A stretch of 33,283 nucleotides of DNA, from assembly GCA_021826965.1 (NCBI GenBank), contig JAKAYA010000021.1, positions 1-33,283 on the forward strand, in the 5' to 3' direction. The stretch is from Nitrospirota bacterium (GTDB lineage: Bacteria; Nitrospirota; Leptospirillia; Leptospirillales; Leptospirillaceae). Shown here one piece after another: positions 7,681-15,784 of the stretch. The number at the start of each line of letters is the position of its first letter. Within the stretch, counting starts at the first letter, position 1. The position numbers and the translations under genes were made by a program. Under the pieces are notes generated by a model. It saw nothing but the letters and a program-made list of their open reading frames with translations, had not been told where the DNA came from and did no database searches.

Positions 7681-9015
7681 TTAGAACGGAAGCAGGGACT
7701 TCAAGGCCCTCATACCATTTGGTTTCAGGGCTGTTTTCATCATTTTTCGGACCTGTTCAAACTGTTTCAGGACCTGATTGACGCTCTGGACAGTCGTTCC
7801 GGATCCGGTTGCAATCCTTCGGCGACGGGAGCCGTCCAGCTTTTCGGGATGAAGACGTTCCAGGCGGGTCATGGACAAGATTATGGCTTCCGTCCTCTTC
7901 ATCTCTGATTCCACTTTTTCGAAGTCGACCTGAGACTTAAGTGTCGATGCTCCAGGGATCATCGACAACAGTTCATCGGCCGACCCCATTTTTTTCATGC
8001 TCCGGATCTGCTCCAGAAAGTCCTCGAGAGAAATCTGGTTAGCGGAAGCTTTCGTAACGATTTGACGGGCCTTTTCTGCCGAAACGGCCGACTGCGCCTT
8101 TTCCAGAAGGGTCTGGATATCCCCCATACCGATGATGCGGGAAGCCATTCGATCCGGATGAAAAGGTTCGAGACGGTCGACCTTTTCCCCGACCCCGACA
8201 AACTTGATCGGTTTTCCCATCACGCTTCGAATCGAAAGGATGGCTCCTCCTCTCGCGTCTCCGTCCAATTTTGAAAAAATGACACCATCAACGCCGATGT
8301 CTGCATCGAATGCTTTCGCAACATTGACAGACTCTTGGCCGGTCATGGCATCAAGAACCAGCAATGACTCCTTCGGCTTGTAGAGGTTTCGGAGGTCGAC
8401 GAGCTCCTTCATCAGATCCGGATCGATCGACAAGCGACCTGCCGTGTCCAGAATCACGACCTCATGCATACCCTCGATCCATTTCTTCCGAACCTTAGGA
8501 AACATGTCGCGCGGGTTCGAAACTCCATCATCCGGAACAACAACTGGGACATGGATCTGTTCCCCCAGTATTTTCAGCTGTTCGACCGCAGCCAGCCTTG
8601 CCAGATCAGATGCAACCAGAAGAACACGACGGCCGGATTGACGGAAATGATAGGCCAGCTTGGCAGCTGTGGTCGTTTTTCCCGAGCCTTGCAAGCCCAT
8701 CAACATGATTATCGTGGGTGGCTTGGAGGAAAGTTGCAGGCTGGCCTTCTGATCCCCCAGAAGATGGACAACCTCATCGAAAACTTCCTTGAGAACCGTT
8801 TGGGCCGGCGTAAGGCCTTCCTTGACTTCCGCGCCTTTCAGCCTGTCCCTCAACCGGTCGATGAAGGATCTGACCACATCGAGATTCACATCCGCTTCGA
8901 GCAAGGCCACACGAATTTCACGCAGGGTCTCATCCACCTGAGAATCCCCAAGCAATCCCCGTCCGGTTATTTTCCGAAGAACCCGGTCGAATCTTTCTGT
9001 CAGACTCTCAAACAT
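7681..9015 (-). CDS. ffh: Signal recognition particle protein Ffh (SRP54)
   Basis: GTPase subunit of SRP that delivers nascent membrane proteins to FtsY. The 444-aa length is typical. An N domain at 1-90 is followed by a G domain with GLQGSGKTTTAAKLA (P-loop, about 107-121), DTAGRLSIDPDL, SKLDGDARGGAILSI and GVGEKVDRLEPF, then an M domain from about 320 with RRRRIATGSGTTVQSVNQVLKQF for SRP RNA binding. The G2 stretch reads SDLARLAAVEQL where most relatives have Arg-Pro-Ala-Ala, so the Pro is replaced by Leu. The ATG overlaps the TGA of the upstream HU/IHF gene (TGATG), with AGGAAG 8 nt before. Confidence 0.97.
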   Translation of the reverse strand: MFESLTERFDRVLRKITGRGLLGDSQVDETLREIRVALLEADVNLDVVRSFIDRLRDRLKGAEVKEGLTPAQTVLKEVFDEVVHLLGDQKASLQLSSKPPTIIMLMGLQGSGKTTTAAKLAYHFRQSGRRVLLVASDLARLAAVEQLKILGEQIHVPVVVPDDGVSNPRDMFPKVRKKWIEGMHEVVILDTAGRLSIDPDLMKELVDLRNLYKPKESLLVLDAMTGQESVNVAKAFDADIGVDGVIFSKLDGDARGGAILSIRSVMGKPIKFVGVGEKVDRLEPFHPDRMASRIIGMGDIQTLLEKAQSAVSAEKARQIVTKASANQISLEDFLEQIRSMKKMGSADELLSMIPGASTLKSQVDFEKVESEMKRTEAIILSMTRLERLHPEKLDGSRRRRIATGSGTTVQSVNQVLKQFEQVRKMMKTALKPNGMRALKSLLPF

Positions 9016-9311
9016 CAGGTGGACTTCCTTGTCAAATTCTTCATCCGAAGTTTCAGGATTTTCCCTGGCCTGAAGATCAGGCTTTTACGCTCTCCCACAG
9101 AGACCTTTTCTCCCGTTCGCGGGTTCCGGGCAATCCGGGGCTTTCGGTGATGGATTTCAAACACGCCGAAACGCCGGATCTCAAGGGATTCACCTTCCAG
9201 GATGACGGACTTCATCGACTCGAACAGGTCAAGAACCAAGTTTCTTGCCTCAGACAGGGAAATACCGGCATTTTTTTCAGCTACTCGCTTAATCAGGTCG
9301 TCTCGGGTCAT
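9015..9311 (-). CDS. HU/IHF-family DNA-bending protein
   Basis: A 98-aa nucleoid protein. MTRDDLIKRVAEKNAG at the N-terminus, the RRFGVFEIHHRKPRIARNPRTGEKV arm with its conserved RNPRTGE, and the following FRPGK are family signatures. The arm and the longer C-terminal tail resemble IHF-alpha (HimA) more than HU, but the subunit cannot be fixed from one sequence. The ATG at 9311 has GGGGAG 6 nt before; a TTG two codons earlier (9317) is less likely. Its stop overlaps the ffh start by one base, so the two are probably translated together. Confidence 0.92.
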   Translation of the reverse strand: MTRDDLIKRVAEKNAGISLSEARNLVLDLFESMKSVILEGESLEIRRFGVFEIHHRKPRIARNPRTGEKVSVGERKSLIFRPGKILKLRMKNLTRKST

Positions 9312-9329
9312 CGACAACTCCCCAGAATA

Positions 9330-10217
9330 CTAAATTTTTGAACCCGGAAGTATGGACCAAAAACCGGCAGATTCACCCAAGCCACCACCAAGGAGGGTTG
9401 ATACCTTAGAGGATAGAAGAGTGTCCCAGACACCCTTCTTTTGAAACTCGCGAATCGAAGGAATGGTTTTGAGATGGGCCATCTCCGTCGCCTTTCGGAG
9501 TGCATCCCGATAATCACCGATCCCATCCACAAGATGATAGCGATACGCCATCTCCCCTGTAAAAACGCGCCCATCCGCCAATGGATCAACCTTTTCCTTA
9601 CTCAGATGCCTGCCCTTTGCCACCGCAAGAATAAATTGCTGATGAATATTATCCAGAAGCGATTTCATATAAGATTTTTCATCCGGGGTCATCGGCCGAA
9701 ATGGCGAGCCAATATCTTTCATTTTCCCGCTTTTTACGACTTCGCTGTGAACACCGATCTTGTCCAGCAAATCCTTGACCTCTGCTAGTTCCATGATAAC
9801 ACCAATGGAACCGGTAAGAGATCCGCTGCTTGCCATGATGAAGTCGGACGCCGATGCAATGTAATAGGCACCTGATGCGCCGACCGTTCCGATGGAGGCG
9901 ACAACTATCTTGCCTTTTCTTCGGGCCTTCAGGACCTCTTCGTAAATATCCTGAGACGGTACGACAGCTCCCCCCGGACTATTAATCCGAAGCAGGATCG
10001 CCTTGACTTCGGGGTCCCCTGCCAATGTGCGTATCTGATGAATAGTCTTTTCGGAATGGAGAATGACACCACTGATCCGGATGACACCGATTTCGGCCCC
10101 ACCGACAAGAGGGAAAGTCCGTCCAAAATGGGCAGCTGCGCGACCAAAAAGAAAAATCAATGAGGTAACGGCTATAAATACACCAAAATATCGGGCAAGT
10201 CTTTTGATTCGGATCAT
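9330..10217 (-). CDS. sppA: Signal peptide peptidase SppA
   Basis: Membrane-bound serine protease that degrades cleaved signal peptides. The product is 295 aa from ATG 10217; a GTG three codons earlier (10226) is also in frame. One membrane helix lies at about 10-30 (FGVFIAVTSLIFLFG). The short SppA form has one catalytic module: INSPGG near 80, the nucleophile Ser in GASGAYYIA, and the general-base Lys in VKSGKMKDIGSPFRPMT. It lies between rpsA and the HU/IHF gene, an order known in other bacteria. A strong terminator-like hairpin sits directly before its start, so its expression may rely on partial read-through from rpsA. Confidence 0.92.
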   Translation of the reverse strand: MIRIKRLARYFGVFIAVTSLIFLFGRAAAHFGRTFPLVGGAEIGVIRISGVILHSEKTIHQIRTLAGDPEVKAILLRINSPGGAVVPSQDIYEEVLKARRKGKIVVASIGTVGASGAYYIASASDFIMASSGSLTGSIGVIMELAEVKDLLDKIGVHSEVVKSGKMKDIGSPFRPMTPDEKSYMKSLLDNIHQQFILAVAKGRHLSKEKVDPLADGRVFTGEMAYRYHLVDGIGDYRDALRKATEMAHLKTIPSIREFQKKGVWDTLLSSKVSTLLGGGLGESAGFWSILPGSKI

Positions 10218-10228
10218 TCCCGCCACAC

Positions 10229-10265
10229 AAAAAGGGGGAGGAGGGCCTTACTTCCCCTTCCCCCC
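10229..10265 (-). terminator. Intrinsic terminator-like hairpin after rpsA
   Basis: On the minus strand a G-rich arm (GGGGGAAGGGG) pairs with CCCTCCTCCCCC (one mismatch and one wobble pair, loop of about 9 nt) and runs straight into TTTTT (plus A5, 10229-10233). It lies 10-46 bases after the rpsA stop and ends only about 10 bases before the sppA ATG, so it would set the rpsA level above that of the downstream genes. Confidence 0.6.
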
Positions 10266-10274
10266 CAAAACAGG

Positions 10275-12053
10275 TTAGGCATTTTCCTCTGGAGATTCCG
10301 CAGCTTTCTTCCCCTTTTTCCGGGCAGACTTCAATGCCTCTTCCATCACATTACCGGAAGAAGGCTGCTGCACACTAACCGGCGGAGCGGACTCGACAGG
10401 CGCGTCCCCGGAAACGGACTTGACGGACAATCCGATTTTCCGTTCGGCCGGGTCCAGTTTGATGATCCGGACCGGAAGGGACATTCCCGGCTGATAGACT
10501 TGGTCCAGCCTTTGCCCGGACTCCAGATCCACCTCGCTGACGTGGACCAGTCCTTCAATCCCTTCTGCCAGCTCCACAAAGAAACCGAAATCCATCACTT
10601 TCGTAACGGCACCCTCCAGGAGGGACCCCACCGGGAATCTGGACGGGATATCCGAATCCCATGGATCTTCTGATACCTGCTTGAACCCAAGGGAAAGTCG
10701 CTGACGCTCCTTCTCGATCTTGAGAACAACCACGTCAACCTTTTGCCCTTTTTTGAAAACCTCCGACGGATGACGAACATGCTTGGTCCATGACATGTCC
10801 GAGATATGAATCAGACCGTCGATCCCTTCATCCAGACCGACAAACGCACCGAAATCCGTCAGGCTCTTGACCTTTCCGGAAACGACCGTTCCGACAGGAT
10901 ATTTCTCTTCCACGTCGTCCCAGGGATTGGGTCCCAGTTGCTTGAGCCCTAGAGAAATCTTCCGATTCTTCTCGTCAATCTTGAGAACCTGTACCTCGAT
11001 GTTATCCCCGACGGACATGATCTTGCTCGGGTGCTTGACCTCATGATTCCAGCTCATCTCGGTCACATGCATCAAGCCTTCAATTCCGGGCTCGATTTCC
11101 AGAAACGCGCCGTAATCCGTGATAGACACAACCCTGGCATTAACCCGGGTACCTTCCGGATACTTGCTTCCGACGGTCGTCCAGGGGTCCGGCGTCAACT
11201 GTTTGAGACCCAGAGAGACTCTCCCGGTTTCCTTGTCATGCTTCAGGATTACCACGTTGACCTTGTCTCCCACATTCATGAATTCCTGCGGGTTTGTCAC
11301 ACGGCCCCAGGACATATCCGTAATGTGGAGAAGACCATCGATTCCGCCAAGATCAATGAATGCGCCGTAGTCGGTGATGTTTTTGACGATTCCTTCGAGA
11401 ACTTCACCTTCCTTGAGAGCATCCATCGTCACTTTCTTCCGGCGATCCCGCCATTCTTCCAGCAAGACCCTGCGAGATACGATGATATTGCCACGCTTCT
11501 TGTTCATCTTGATAATGCGGACCTGGATGGTCTGTCCGATCAGGCGATCCATATCGCGGACAGGCCGCAGATCAATCTGGGAACCGGGCAGAAAGGCTTT
11601 CAGGCCGACGTCAACCGTCATGCCTCCCTTAATGCGGGAAATGATGCGACCCTCGATAACATCGCTGCGATTGAACTGCTCTTCAATCGCATCCCAGACT
11701 TTCATCCGGTCTGCCTTTTCCTTCGAAAGGACAAGGTTTCCATTCATGTCTTCCCGTTCTTCAAGATAAACATGAATAACATCATCAACCTTGAGTCCCT
11801 GAATTTCCTCTTCTGAAAACTCGGATTTCGGGATGTGACCTTCGGATTTATAACCGATATCGACAACGACTTCGTTCGGATAAATCTCGATCACCTTTCC
11901 TTCCACCACAGAACCCTCGTCAAGGTTCCGCAGGGTATCCGCATAAAGGAGATCCATTTCTTCGTCGGACAAGAAAACGTCTTGGTCCGGAGTACCCTTA
12001 ACCTGACCTTCTGCTACATGTGATGTCTGCGATACAGCTTGTTCAATTGACAT
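10275..12053 (-). CDS. rpsA: 30S ribosomal protein S1
   Basis: Binds mRNA on the 30S subunit and helps start translation. From ATG 12053 the product is 592 aa with six S1/OB-fold repeats. The two N-terminal repeats are divergent (VVEGKVIEIYPNEVVVDIGYKSEG; IEGRIISRIKGGMTVDVGLKAFLPGS); four C-terminal ones repeat G.V..ITDYGAF(I/L)(D/E)......GL.H.(T/S)(D/E)MSW and end KQL..DPW. The tail is Lys/Ala/Glu-rich. The chosen start has AGGAGG 10 nt before; an in-frame ATG at 12086 lacks this spacing. It opens the minus-strand run and a promoter-like sequence lies about 50 bases upstream. Confidence 0.96.
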   Translation of the reverse strand: MSIEQAVSQTSHVAEGQVKGTPDQDVFLSDEEMDLLYADTLRNLDEGSVVEGKVIEIYPNEVVVDIGYKSEGHIPKSEFSEEEIQGLKVDDVIHVYLEEREDMNGNLVLSKEKADRMKVWDAIEEQFNRSDVIEGRIISRIKGGMTVDVGLKAFLPGSQIDLRPVRDMDRLIGQTIQVRIIKMNKKRGNIIVSRRVLLEEWRDRRKKVTMDALKEGEVLEGIVKNITDYGAFIDLGGIDGLLHITDMSWGRVTNPQEFMNVGDKVNVVILKHDKETGRVSLGLKQLTPDPWTTVGSKYPEGTRVNARVVSITDYGAFLEIEPGIEGLMHVTEMSWNHEVKHPSKIMSVGDNIEVQVLKIDEKNRKISLGLKQLGPNPWDDVEEKYPVGTVVSGKVKSLTDFGAFVGLDEGIDGLIHISDMSWTKHVRHPSEVFKKGQKVDVVVLKIEKERQRLSLGFKQVSEDPWDSDIPSRFPVGSLLEGAVTKVMDFGFFVELAEGIEGLVHVSEVDLESGQRLDQVYQPGMSLPVRIIKLDPAERKIGLSVKSVSGDAPVESAPPVSVQQPSSGNVMEEALKSARKKGKKAAESPEENA

Positions 12054-12102
12054 ACCCGATGTTCCTCCTCGACTTGCCGCATTCACGGCTTGGAATCTTT
12101 TT

Positions 12103-12130
12103 ATTCTATCAATATAAAAATAAAAATCAA
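12103..12130 (-). promoter_or_regulatory. Candidate sigma70 promoter of rpsA
   Basis: On the minus strand TTGATT (12130-12125), 16 bases, TAGAAT (12108-12103) lie in a very AT-rich tract, followed by the rpsA ribosome-binding site. The predicted start near 12096 gives a leader of about 45 nt. The same two hexamers occur before rpmB (26190-26218). Confidence 0.5.
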
Positions 12131-12466
12131 AGCCCCGGAACCCAAACCCGTTCCCGATTCACCCTTCTCCTCCGGAGACAACCCTTTTGCCACGGAACCA
12201 CAGCAATTTGACCACTTCCCAACATCCTGTGCTGCCCCTTTCGGGAATAACCCCTGCTGAGATTTCCTCTACGGATCTTTTCAGAATTTCCATAGTCTTG
12301 AAATGGTGCAGAAACACTCCCGTCCTTATACCCTTGTCCGACTTTCCTGTCTTGTGCCAGAATCGAATTACCCCAAAAACATCCCGGATGGTCGACCCGA
12401 TTTTTCCGGAGTCCGGTAGGGCATCGTCTCCATCTTCAAAAATCTCTCAGGATCACAGAGAAACGC
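12131..12466. other. Divergent upstream region between rpsA and the ICMT-like gene; no gene seen
   Basis: The two neighbouring genes point away from each other. Apart from the rpsA promoter just to the left, there is no recognisable motif, repeat or RNA. A plus-strand frame starting at 12187 is proline/serine-rich and runs out of frame through the ICMT-like gene, so it is a shadow. No clear promoter or strong ribosome-binding site for the plus-strand gene could be picked out. Confidence 0.5.
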
Positions 12467-13222
12467 ATGACATCCCAAGACGCTCCTCCAGTTCAATATT
12501 CGGAGAAACTCCCGGAAAAGGGCTCTTTCCTTTACAGAGCACGCATTCCGGTTTACGTCTTTCTTTTTCTGATTCTTTGGCACCTGAACAAAACGGGAGG
12601 ACCTCCTCTCCTCTCCCGTTTTGCAGTCCCGGGAAACTCCGAACACTTCTTCCTGAAATTGGAAGTTTTTGTCTCCTGGGCAATTTATTTCTCCGGAGTC
12701 TTTTTCCGATCCCTCGGAACTGCCTATATCGGAAGACAAAAAATCTGGTCCCCGGCACTGCGGACCGACAATACACAGACAACCGGACCTTTCCGATATC
12801 TGCGCCATCCTGTTTATACAGGGTCTTTCCTCATCCTCTTCTCTCTTCTCCCTCTCTGTTCTTTTTCAGGAGCCATTTTCATCCTCTCGACCGCCGGCTC
12901 GTTTACGTTTTATCTCGCCTGGCATGAAGAATCCGCTTTTCTGAGAAAAATCCCAAAAAGAACTTCCGCGTCTACGATCAATCGCTTCTGGCCCCAGAAT
13001 GGTTTCTGGAAATTCCTGCGACAGGAAGGGTTCAAAGAAATGAAAAAGAAAAAAGCAGAAATCCTCCGTTCCGAGTTTTACAATTTCGCATTCGGCGCAG
13101 GCTTTCTGCTTTTTTCCCTGAGTCTTTCCGTACAGAAATTCTGGTACGCCTTCCTGAGCACATTGATTCTCTTGAGTGCGATCTTATTACTGACCCGAGG
13201 TCGCTCGACGTCCTCCTTCTAG
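12467..13222 (+). CDS. Isoprenylcysteine carboxyl methyltransferase (ICMT)-type membrane methyltransferase
   Basis: A 251-aa membrane protein with about five hydrophobic helices. The diagnostic segment GPFRYLRHPVYTGSFL (about 107-122) is the G-P-[FY]-R-x-[LV]-RHPxYxG motif of ICMT/PEMT-like enzymes, and the following WHEESAFL (about 152-159) supplies the acidic residues that normally follow it. Such bacterial enzymes methylate small molecules, lipids or quinone-like substrates with SAM; the substrate here cannot be told. The ribosome-binding site is weak. The next gene, a SAM-hydrolase family protein, begins about 10 bases later, so both are SAM-linked and probably co-transcribed. The last 60 residues form two extra hydrophobic segments (about 207-225 and 227-243) beyond the core fold. 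Confidence 0.75.
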   Translation: MTSQDAPPVQYSEKLPEKGSFLYRARIPVYVFLFLILWHLNKTGGPPLLSRFAVPGNSEHFFLKLEVFVSWAIYFSGVFFRSLGTAYIGRQKIWSPALRTDNTQTTGPFRYLRHPVYTGSFLILFSLLPLCSFSGAIFILSTAGSFTFYLAWHEESAFLRKIPKRTSASTINRFWPQNGFWKFLRQEGFKEMKKKKAEILRSEFYNFAFGAGFLLFSLSLSVQKFWYAFLSTLILLSAILLLTRGRSTSSF

Positions 13223-13232
13223 GAGATTGTTT

Positions 13233-14018
13233 TTGGAAAAATTCCCTTTGATCACCCTTACAACAGATTTTGGTGTACAAGATCCTTACGTCGGAGTCCT
13301 CAAGGGTGTTTTTCACTCCCACCTTCCGAACGTCCGGATCGTAGATATCACCCATCATCTCCCACCCTTTCGTCCGGATCTCGCACTGCCTTTTCTGCTC
13401 GACTCCCTTCCCTGGTTTCCTTCCGATGCTTTCCATCTTGTCATCGTCGATCCCGGTGTCGGCTCGGACCGGCCCGGCGTCCTTATGCGAGGGTCCTTCG
13501 GGCAGATGGTCTTGCCGGACAATGGTCTTCCCCGTCTTCTTCATGAGTGGATGGGGCCGCTAGAAGCCTACCTTCTCGACAAGAACGCTTTTCCTGCAGG
13601 AACCCTTTCCCCGACCTTCCAGGCGAGAGATTTTTTTGCACCGGCCCTTATCCACCTGATCCAGGGAGTAACACTCTCGGACTTTTCTTTTCCCATCGCC
13701 CCGGATCAGTTGAAAAACATAAGGAATCCCGGGCAAGAGGATTGCCTGATCTGGAATATCGACAGGTTCGGGAACGTTCTCCTCGGCTTCCACGTCCGAA
13801 AATCTCCGGCAAAGGTCGAAGTCCTTCTGGAAGGAAGGACAATTCCTTTCGTTACGAGGTACCAGGAATGTGCTCCAGGGGAACTGGGAGTTCTTGTCAA
13901 CAGCTCCCGATGGCTTGAAATTTTCTGCAGGGAGGGTTCAGCGGCCAATCAGCTGGATTTACAGATCGGCAAGAGAATTCCGGTCCGGATCTCCGGAGGG
14001 GAGGGACGATTTCTTTAA
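13233..14018 (+). CDS. SAM hydrolase / SAM hydroxide adenosyltransferase (DUF62 family)
   Basis: A 261-aa protein. The family signatures are clear: LTTDFGVQDPYVGVLKGVF at the N-terminus, DITHHLPPF, HLVIVDPGVGSDRPGVL, LPDNGL and DRFGNVLLGF. Characterised members split SAM into adenosine and methionine, or use halide in the related SalL and fluorinase enzymes. The start is TTG at 13233, seven bases after AGGAG; an upstream TTG (13227) is only one base from the same site. The gene follows the methyltransferase closely and may affect SAM or adenosine levels, but its in vivo role is unknown. Confidence 0.88.
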   Translation: MEKFPLITLTTDFGVQDPYVGVLKGVFHSHLPNVRIVDITHHLPPFRPDLALPFLLDSLPWFPSDAFHLVIVDPGVGSDRPGVLMRGSFGQMVLPDNGLPRLLHEWMGPLEAYLLDKNAFPAGTLSPTFQARDFFAPALIHLIQGVTLSDFSFPIAPDQLKNIRNPGQEDCLIWNIDRFGNVLLGFHVRKSPAKVEVLLEGRTIPFVTRYQECAPGELGVLVNSSRWLEIFCREGSAANQLDLQIGKRIPVRISGGEGRFL

Positions 14019-14039
14019 GAGCTCCTGGAGTCGGGTTTC

Positions 14040-14393
14040 TTACTTTTCCTTGCGAAGCTTATAAGGAAAATTGTCGTAATAATAATCGGGAGGAACGCTC
14101 TGGAGAAGATCCGGAAGCTCATAGGGCGGAATCGGGTTCCAGGGCCCCCGCAAGTCATCTGCCGCGAACCAATGTTCGTGCCAATATTGGAAATACTCTC
14201 CTTCCCGATAATATAGAGGTCGGTCAGAGGAAAAAAACAGGTAAAGGTTCGTTCGGGGCAGGAGCGTGGGCACCGGCCTTGCATCAAATCGTATGGGCGT
14301 GGGCGTTTCGTCGGACAAATCGGCAGAGCGGGCGGACTGTGCAGATTGGCAACCCGCTGTCAGGAAGAGCGCGACAAACAGTCCCGCAATCAT
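14040..14393 (-). CDS. Small lipoprotein of unknown function
   Basis: A 117-aa product from ATG 14393 has a lipoprotein signal: MIAGLFVALFLTAGC, with the Cys lipobox near residue 15. Upstream in-frame ATGs (14450, 14498) would add 19-35 residues before the signal, so the short start is preferred although no strong Shine-Dalgarno is visible. The mature part is rich in aromatic residues (YLFFSSDRPLYY, YFQYWHEHWFAADDLRGPWNPIPP, DYYYDNFPY). Repeated W/Y and GPW-x-PIPP patterns resemble short secreted beta-rich modules, but no family was recognised. It lies 41 bases downstream of the 42-residue frame's divergent start, and converges with the DUF62 gene, whose stop is 21 bases away. Confidence 0.6.
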   Translation of the reverse strand: MIAGLFVALFLTAGCQSAQSARSADLSDETPTPIRFDARPVPTLLPRTNLYLFFSSDRPLYYREGEYFQYWHEHWFAADDLRGPWNPIPPYELPDLLQSVPPDYYYDNFPYKLRKEK

Positions 14394-14448
14394 CCGGAGA
14401 GAGAGAAGACCCTTGACTCCCTGCTCCCCGCACCCTAGAATCCGGGGC

Positions 14449-14577
14449 ATGGGTGAGACGCGCAAAAAATCTTTCAGGAATCCTGTTCTCCTGATCATCG
14501 GTCTTCTGATTCTCCTGCTGTCGGGACTCTATTATGTATCCTCACAGTTGCCCCATTTTCACGCCATGGGCCCATAA
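14449..14577 (+). CDS. Possible 42-aa membrane peptide
   Basis: ATG 14449 opens a frame encoding 42 residues: a short basic N-terminus (GETRKKSFRNP), one strong hydrophobic helix (VLLIIGLLILLLSGLYYV) and a polar end. The positive-inside pattern looks like a real single-pass peptide. Against it: no good Shine-Dalgarno, no homology can be checked, and the end overlaps the 3' end of the Fur-family gene by 19 bases. It is divergent from the lipoprotein gene at 14040-14393. Confidence 0.35.
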   Translation: MGETRKKSFRNPVLLIIGLLILLLSGLYYVSSQLPHFHAMGP

Positions 14578-15014
14578 CCATCCTCCGACCTTTTTGTCTG
14601 GCAGCTTTCGCAGACACCTTCTATTTCAATCCGATGTATCGTTGAAGAAAAGCCCTCCCTCTGAATGACCTCCTCAATTTCCGTTTCGAACGGACAGGCG
14701 TCGATGTCCCGAATTTCTCCACAAACTCGACAGATGATGTGGTGATGATGCCCTTTTGAGCCGACGATGTACACATCGTCGCCGGTTTCACGGTGAATCT
14801 TTTCGAGAATTCCCCTTTCAAGAAAGAGGTCGATCGCACGAAACAAAGTGGCCCGACCGATGGAAGGCTCCATTTCATTGACCTTCTTTTCAAAATCCAA
14901 AGCCGAAAAGCTTCCACCGAAAGTCTCGAGAACCCGAAGCAGGGACAACCGTTGGTCCGTCAGGCGGCATCCACCGCTGTTCAAGACCGATAGCATTTCC
15001 TGATACGTATACAT
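14559..15014 (-). CDS. Fur-family transcriptional regulator
   Basis: A 151-aa metal-responsive repressor. Winged-helix region at about 10-85 (LTDQRLSLLRVLET..., PSIGRATLFRAIDLFLERG), then HHHHIICRVCGEIRDID (about 89-105) with the metal-binding histidines and the first CxxC, and CESC near the C-terminus as the second zinc pair. Whether it senses Fe (Fur), Zn (Zur) or peroxide (PerR) cannot be decided from sequence alone. The ATG has AGGA 6 nt before. It lies 90 bases downstream of a lipoprotein gene and the RND permease gene, all on the same strand, so it may be co-transcribed with them; a partial Fur-like box lies upstream of the RND gene. Confidence 0.9.
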   Translation of the reverse strand: MYTYQEMLSVLNSGGCRLTDQRLSLLRVLETFGGSFSALDFEKKVNEMEPSIGRATLFRAIDLFLERGILEKIHRETGDDVYIVGSKGHHHHIICRVCGEIRDIDACPFETEIEEVIQREGFSSTIHRIEIEGVCESCQTKRSEDGYGPMA

Positions 15015-15104
15015 TCAGCTTCCTTTGTCAGACACAGGAGAGACGCGATTCTGCCTGCGCATTTCCCGTTCCCTGTCGTCCCTCCAAATCCCGGTCCACA
15101 CGTC

Positions 15105-15728
15105 CTATCCGGAAACATAGAGGAACGAGAACGCCTTGAGAGGGCTCTGGGGGTAAAGAACTTTCTGGAGAAAATCTCCCAGAAAGTTGAATTCATTGAC
15201 AACTTTCGGGTATGCCGACACCGACGAGATCAGTAATGGATCCGTACAGCCATTAATATAGTCCCCCAGTCCGAACCCTTTGCGTGTATCTACAGGAACC
15301 GGCGAAAGGGTCTTGATGAAACGGTCGATGTCCGAATGAAAGTAATACCGTCTGAAAACATGATCTTCCCAATCCACCCATTTGACTTCGATCGCCTGTA
15401 TATACCCGTTGCTCCTCCCGATGAAACGCACAATCACTTTTTTGTATTTTTCGGGAATACGGACAACCCTATTGTGCTCGCACCGGATCACGAACGGATG
15501 TGAAGGATCGATTTCAAGGGAGTACGGCAATTCATATGGCAAGGTCTTTGGGTTGAAAAAATGGTTGATGACCCGGACATTAATCCCGCTGGGACTTGCA
15601 TCGGGCGTCAGTCCGATGTTTGACAAGGTCGTTCTCTTCGTCACCGTTGTACAGGATGTGAGAAAAAAAGCGCACAGAAAAAACCCGATGACCGAAGAAT
15701 GCGATTTCCATTTTTTTTGAACGTCCAT
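15105..15728 (-). CDS. Lipoprotein of unknown function, next to the RND permease gene
   Basis: From ATG 15728 (GGAGGG three bases upstream) the product is 207 aa with a lipoprotein signal: basic start, hydrophobic VIGFFLCAFFLTSC, Cys about residue 26. An earlier in-frame start at 15773 is not needed. The mature protein has no motif I recognise; it contains many aromatic residues and a PYELPYSLEIDPSHPF segment. It begins about 56 bases after the RND permease stop, and an outer-membrane or periplasmic partner role is possible but unproven. There is no resemblance to TolC-type outer-membrane factors or to membrane-fusion proteins. Confidence 0.72.
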   Translation of the reverse strand: MDVQKKWKSHSSVIGFFLCAFFLTSCTTVTKRTTLSNIGLTPDASPSGINVRVINHFFNPKTLPYELPYSLEIDPSHPFVIRCEHNRVVRIPEKYKKVIVRFIGRSNGYIQAIEVKWVDWEDHVFRRYYFHSDIDRFIKTLSPVPVDTRKGFGLGDYINGCTDPLLISSVSAYPKVVNEFNFLGDFLQKVLYPQSPLKAFSFLYVSG

Positions 15729-15784
15729 TGACCCTCCAGATAATCGCTTTGCGGAAAGGAAATCCTCTCCCAACGGGAAAACCC

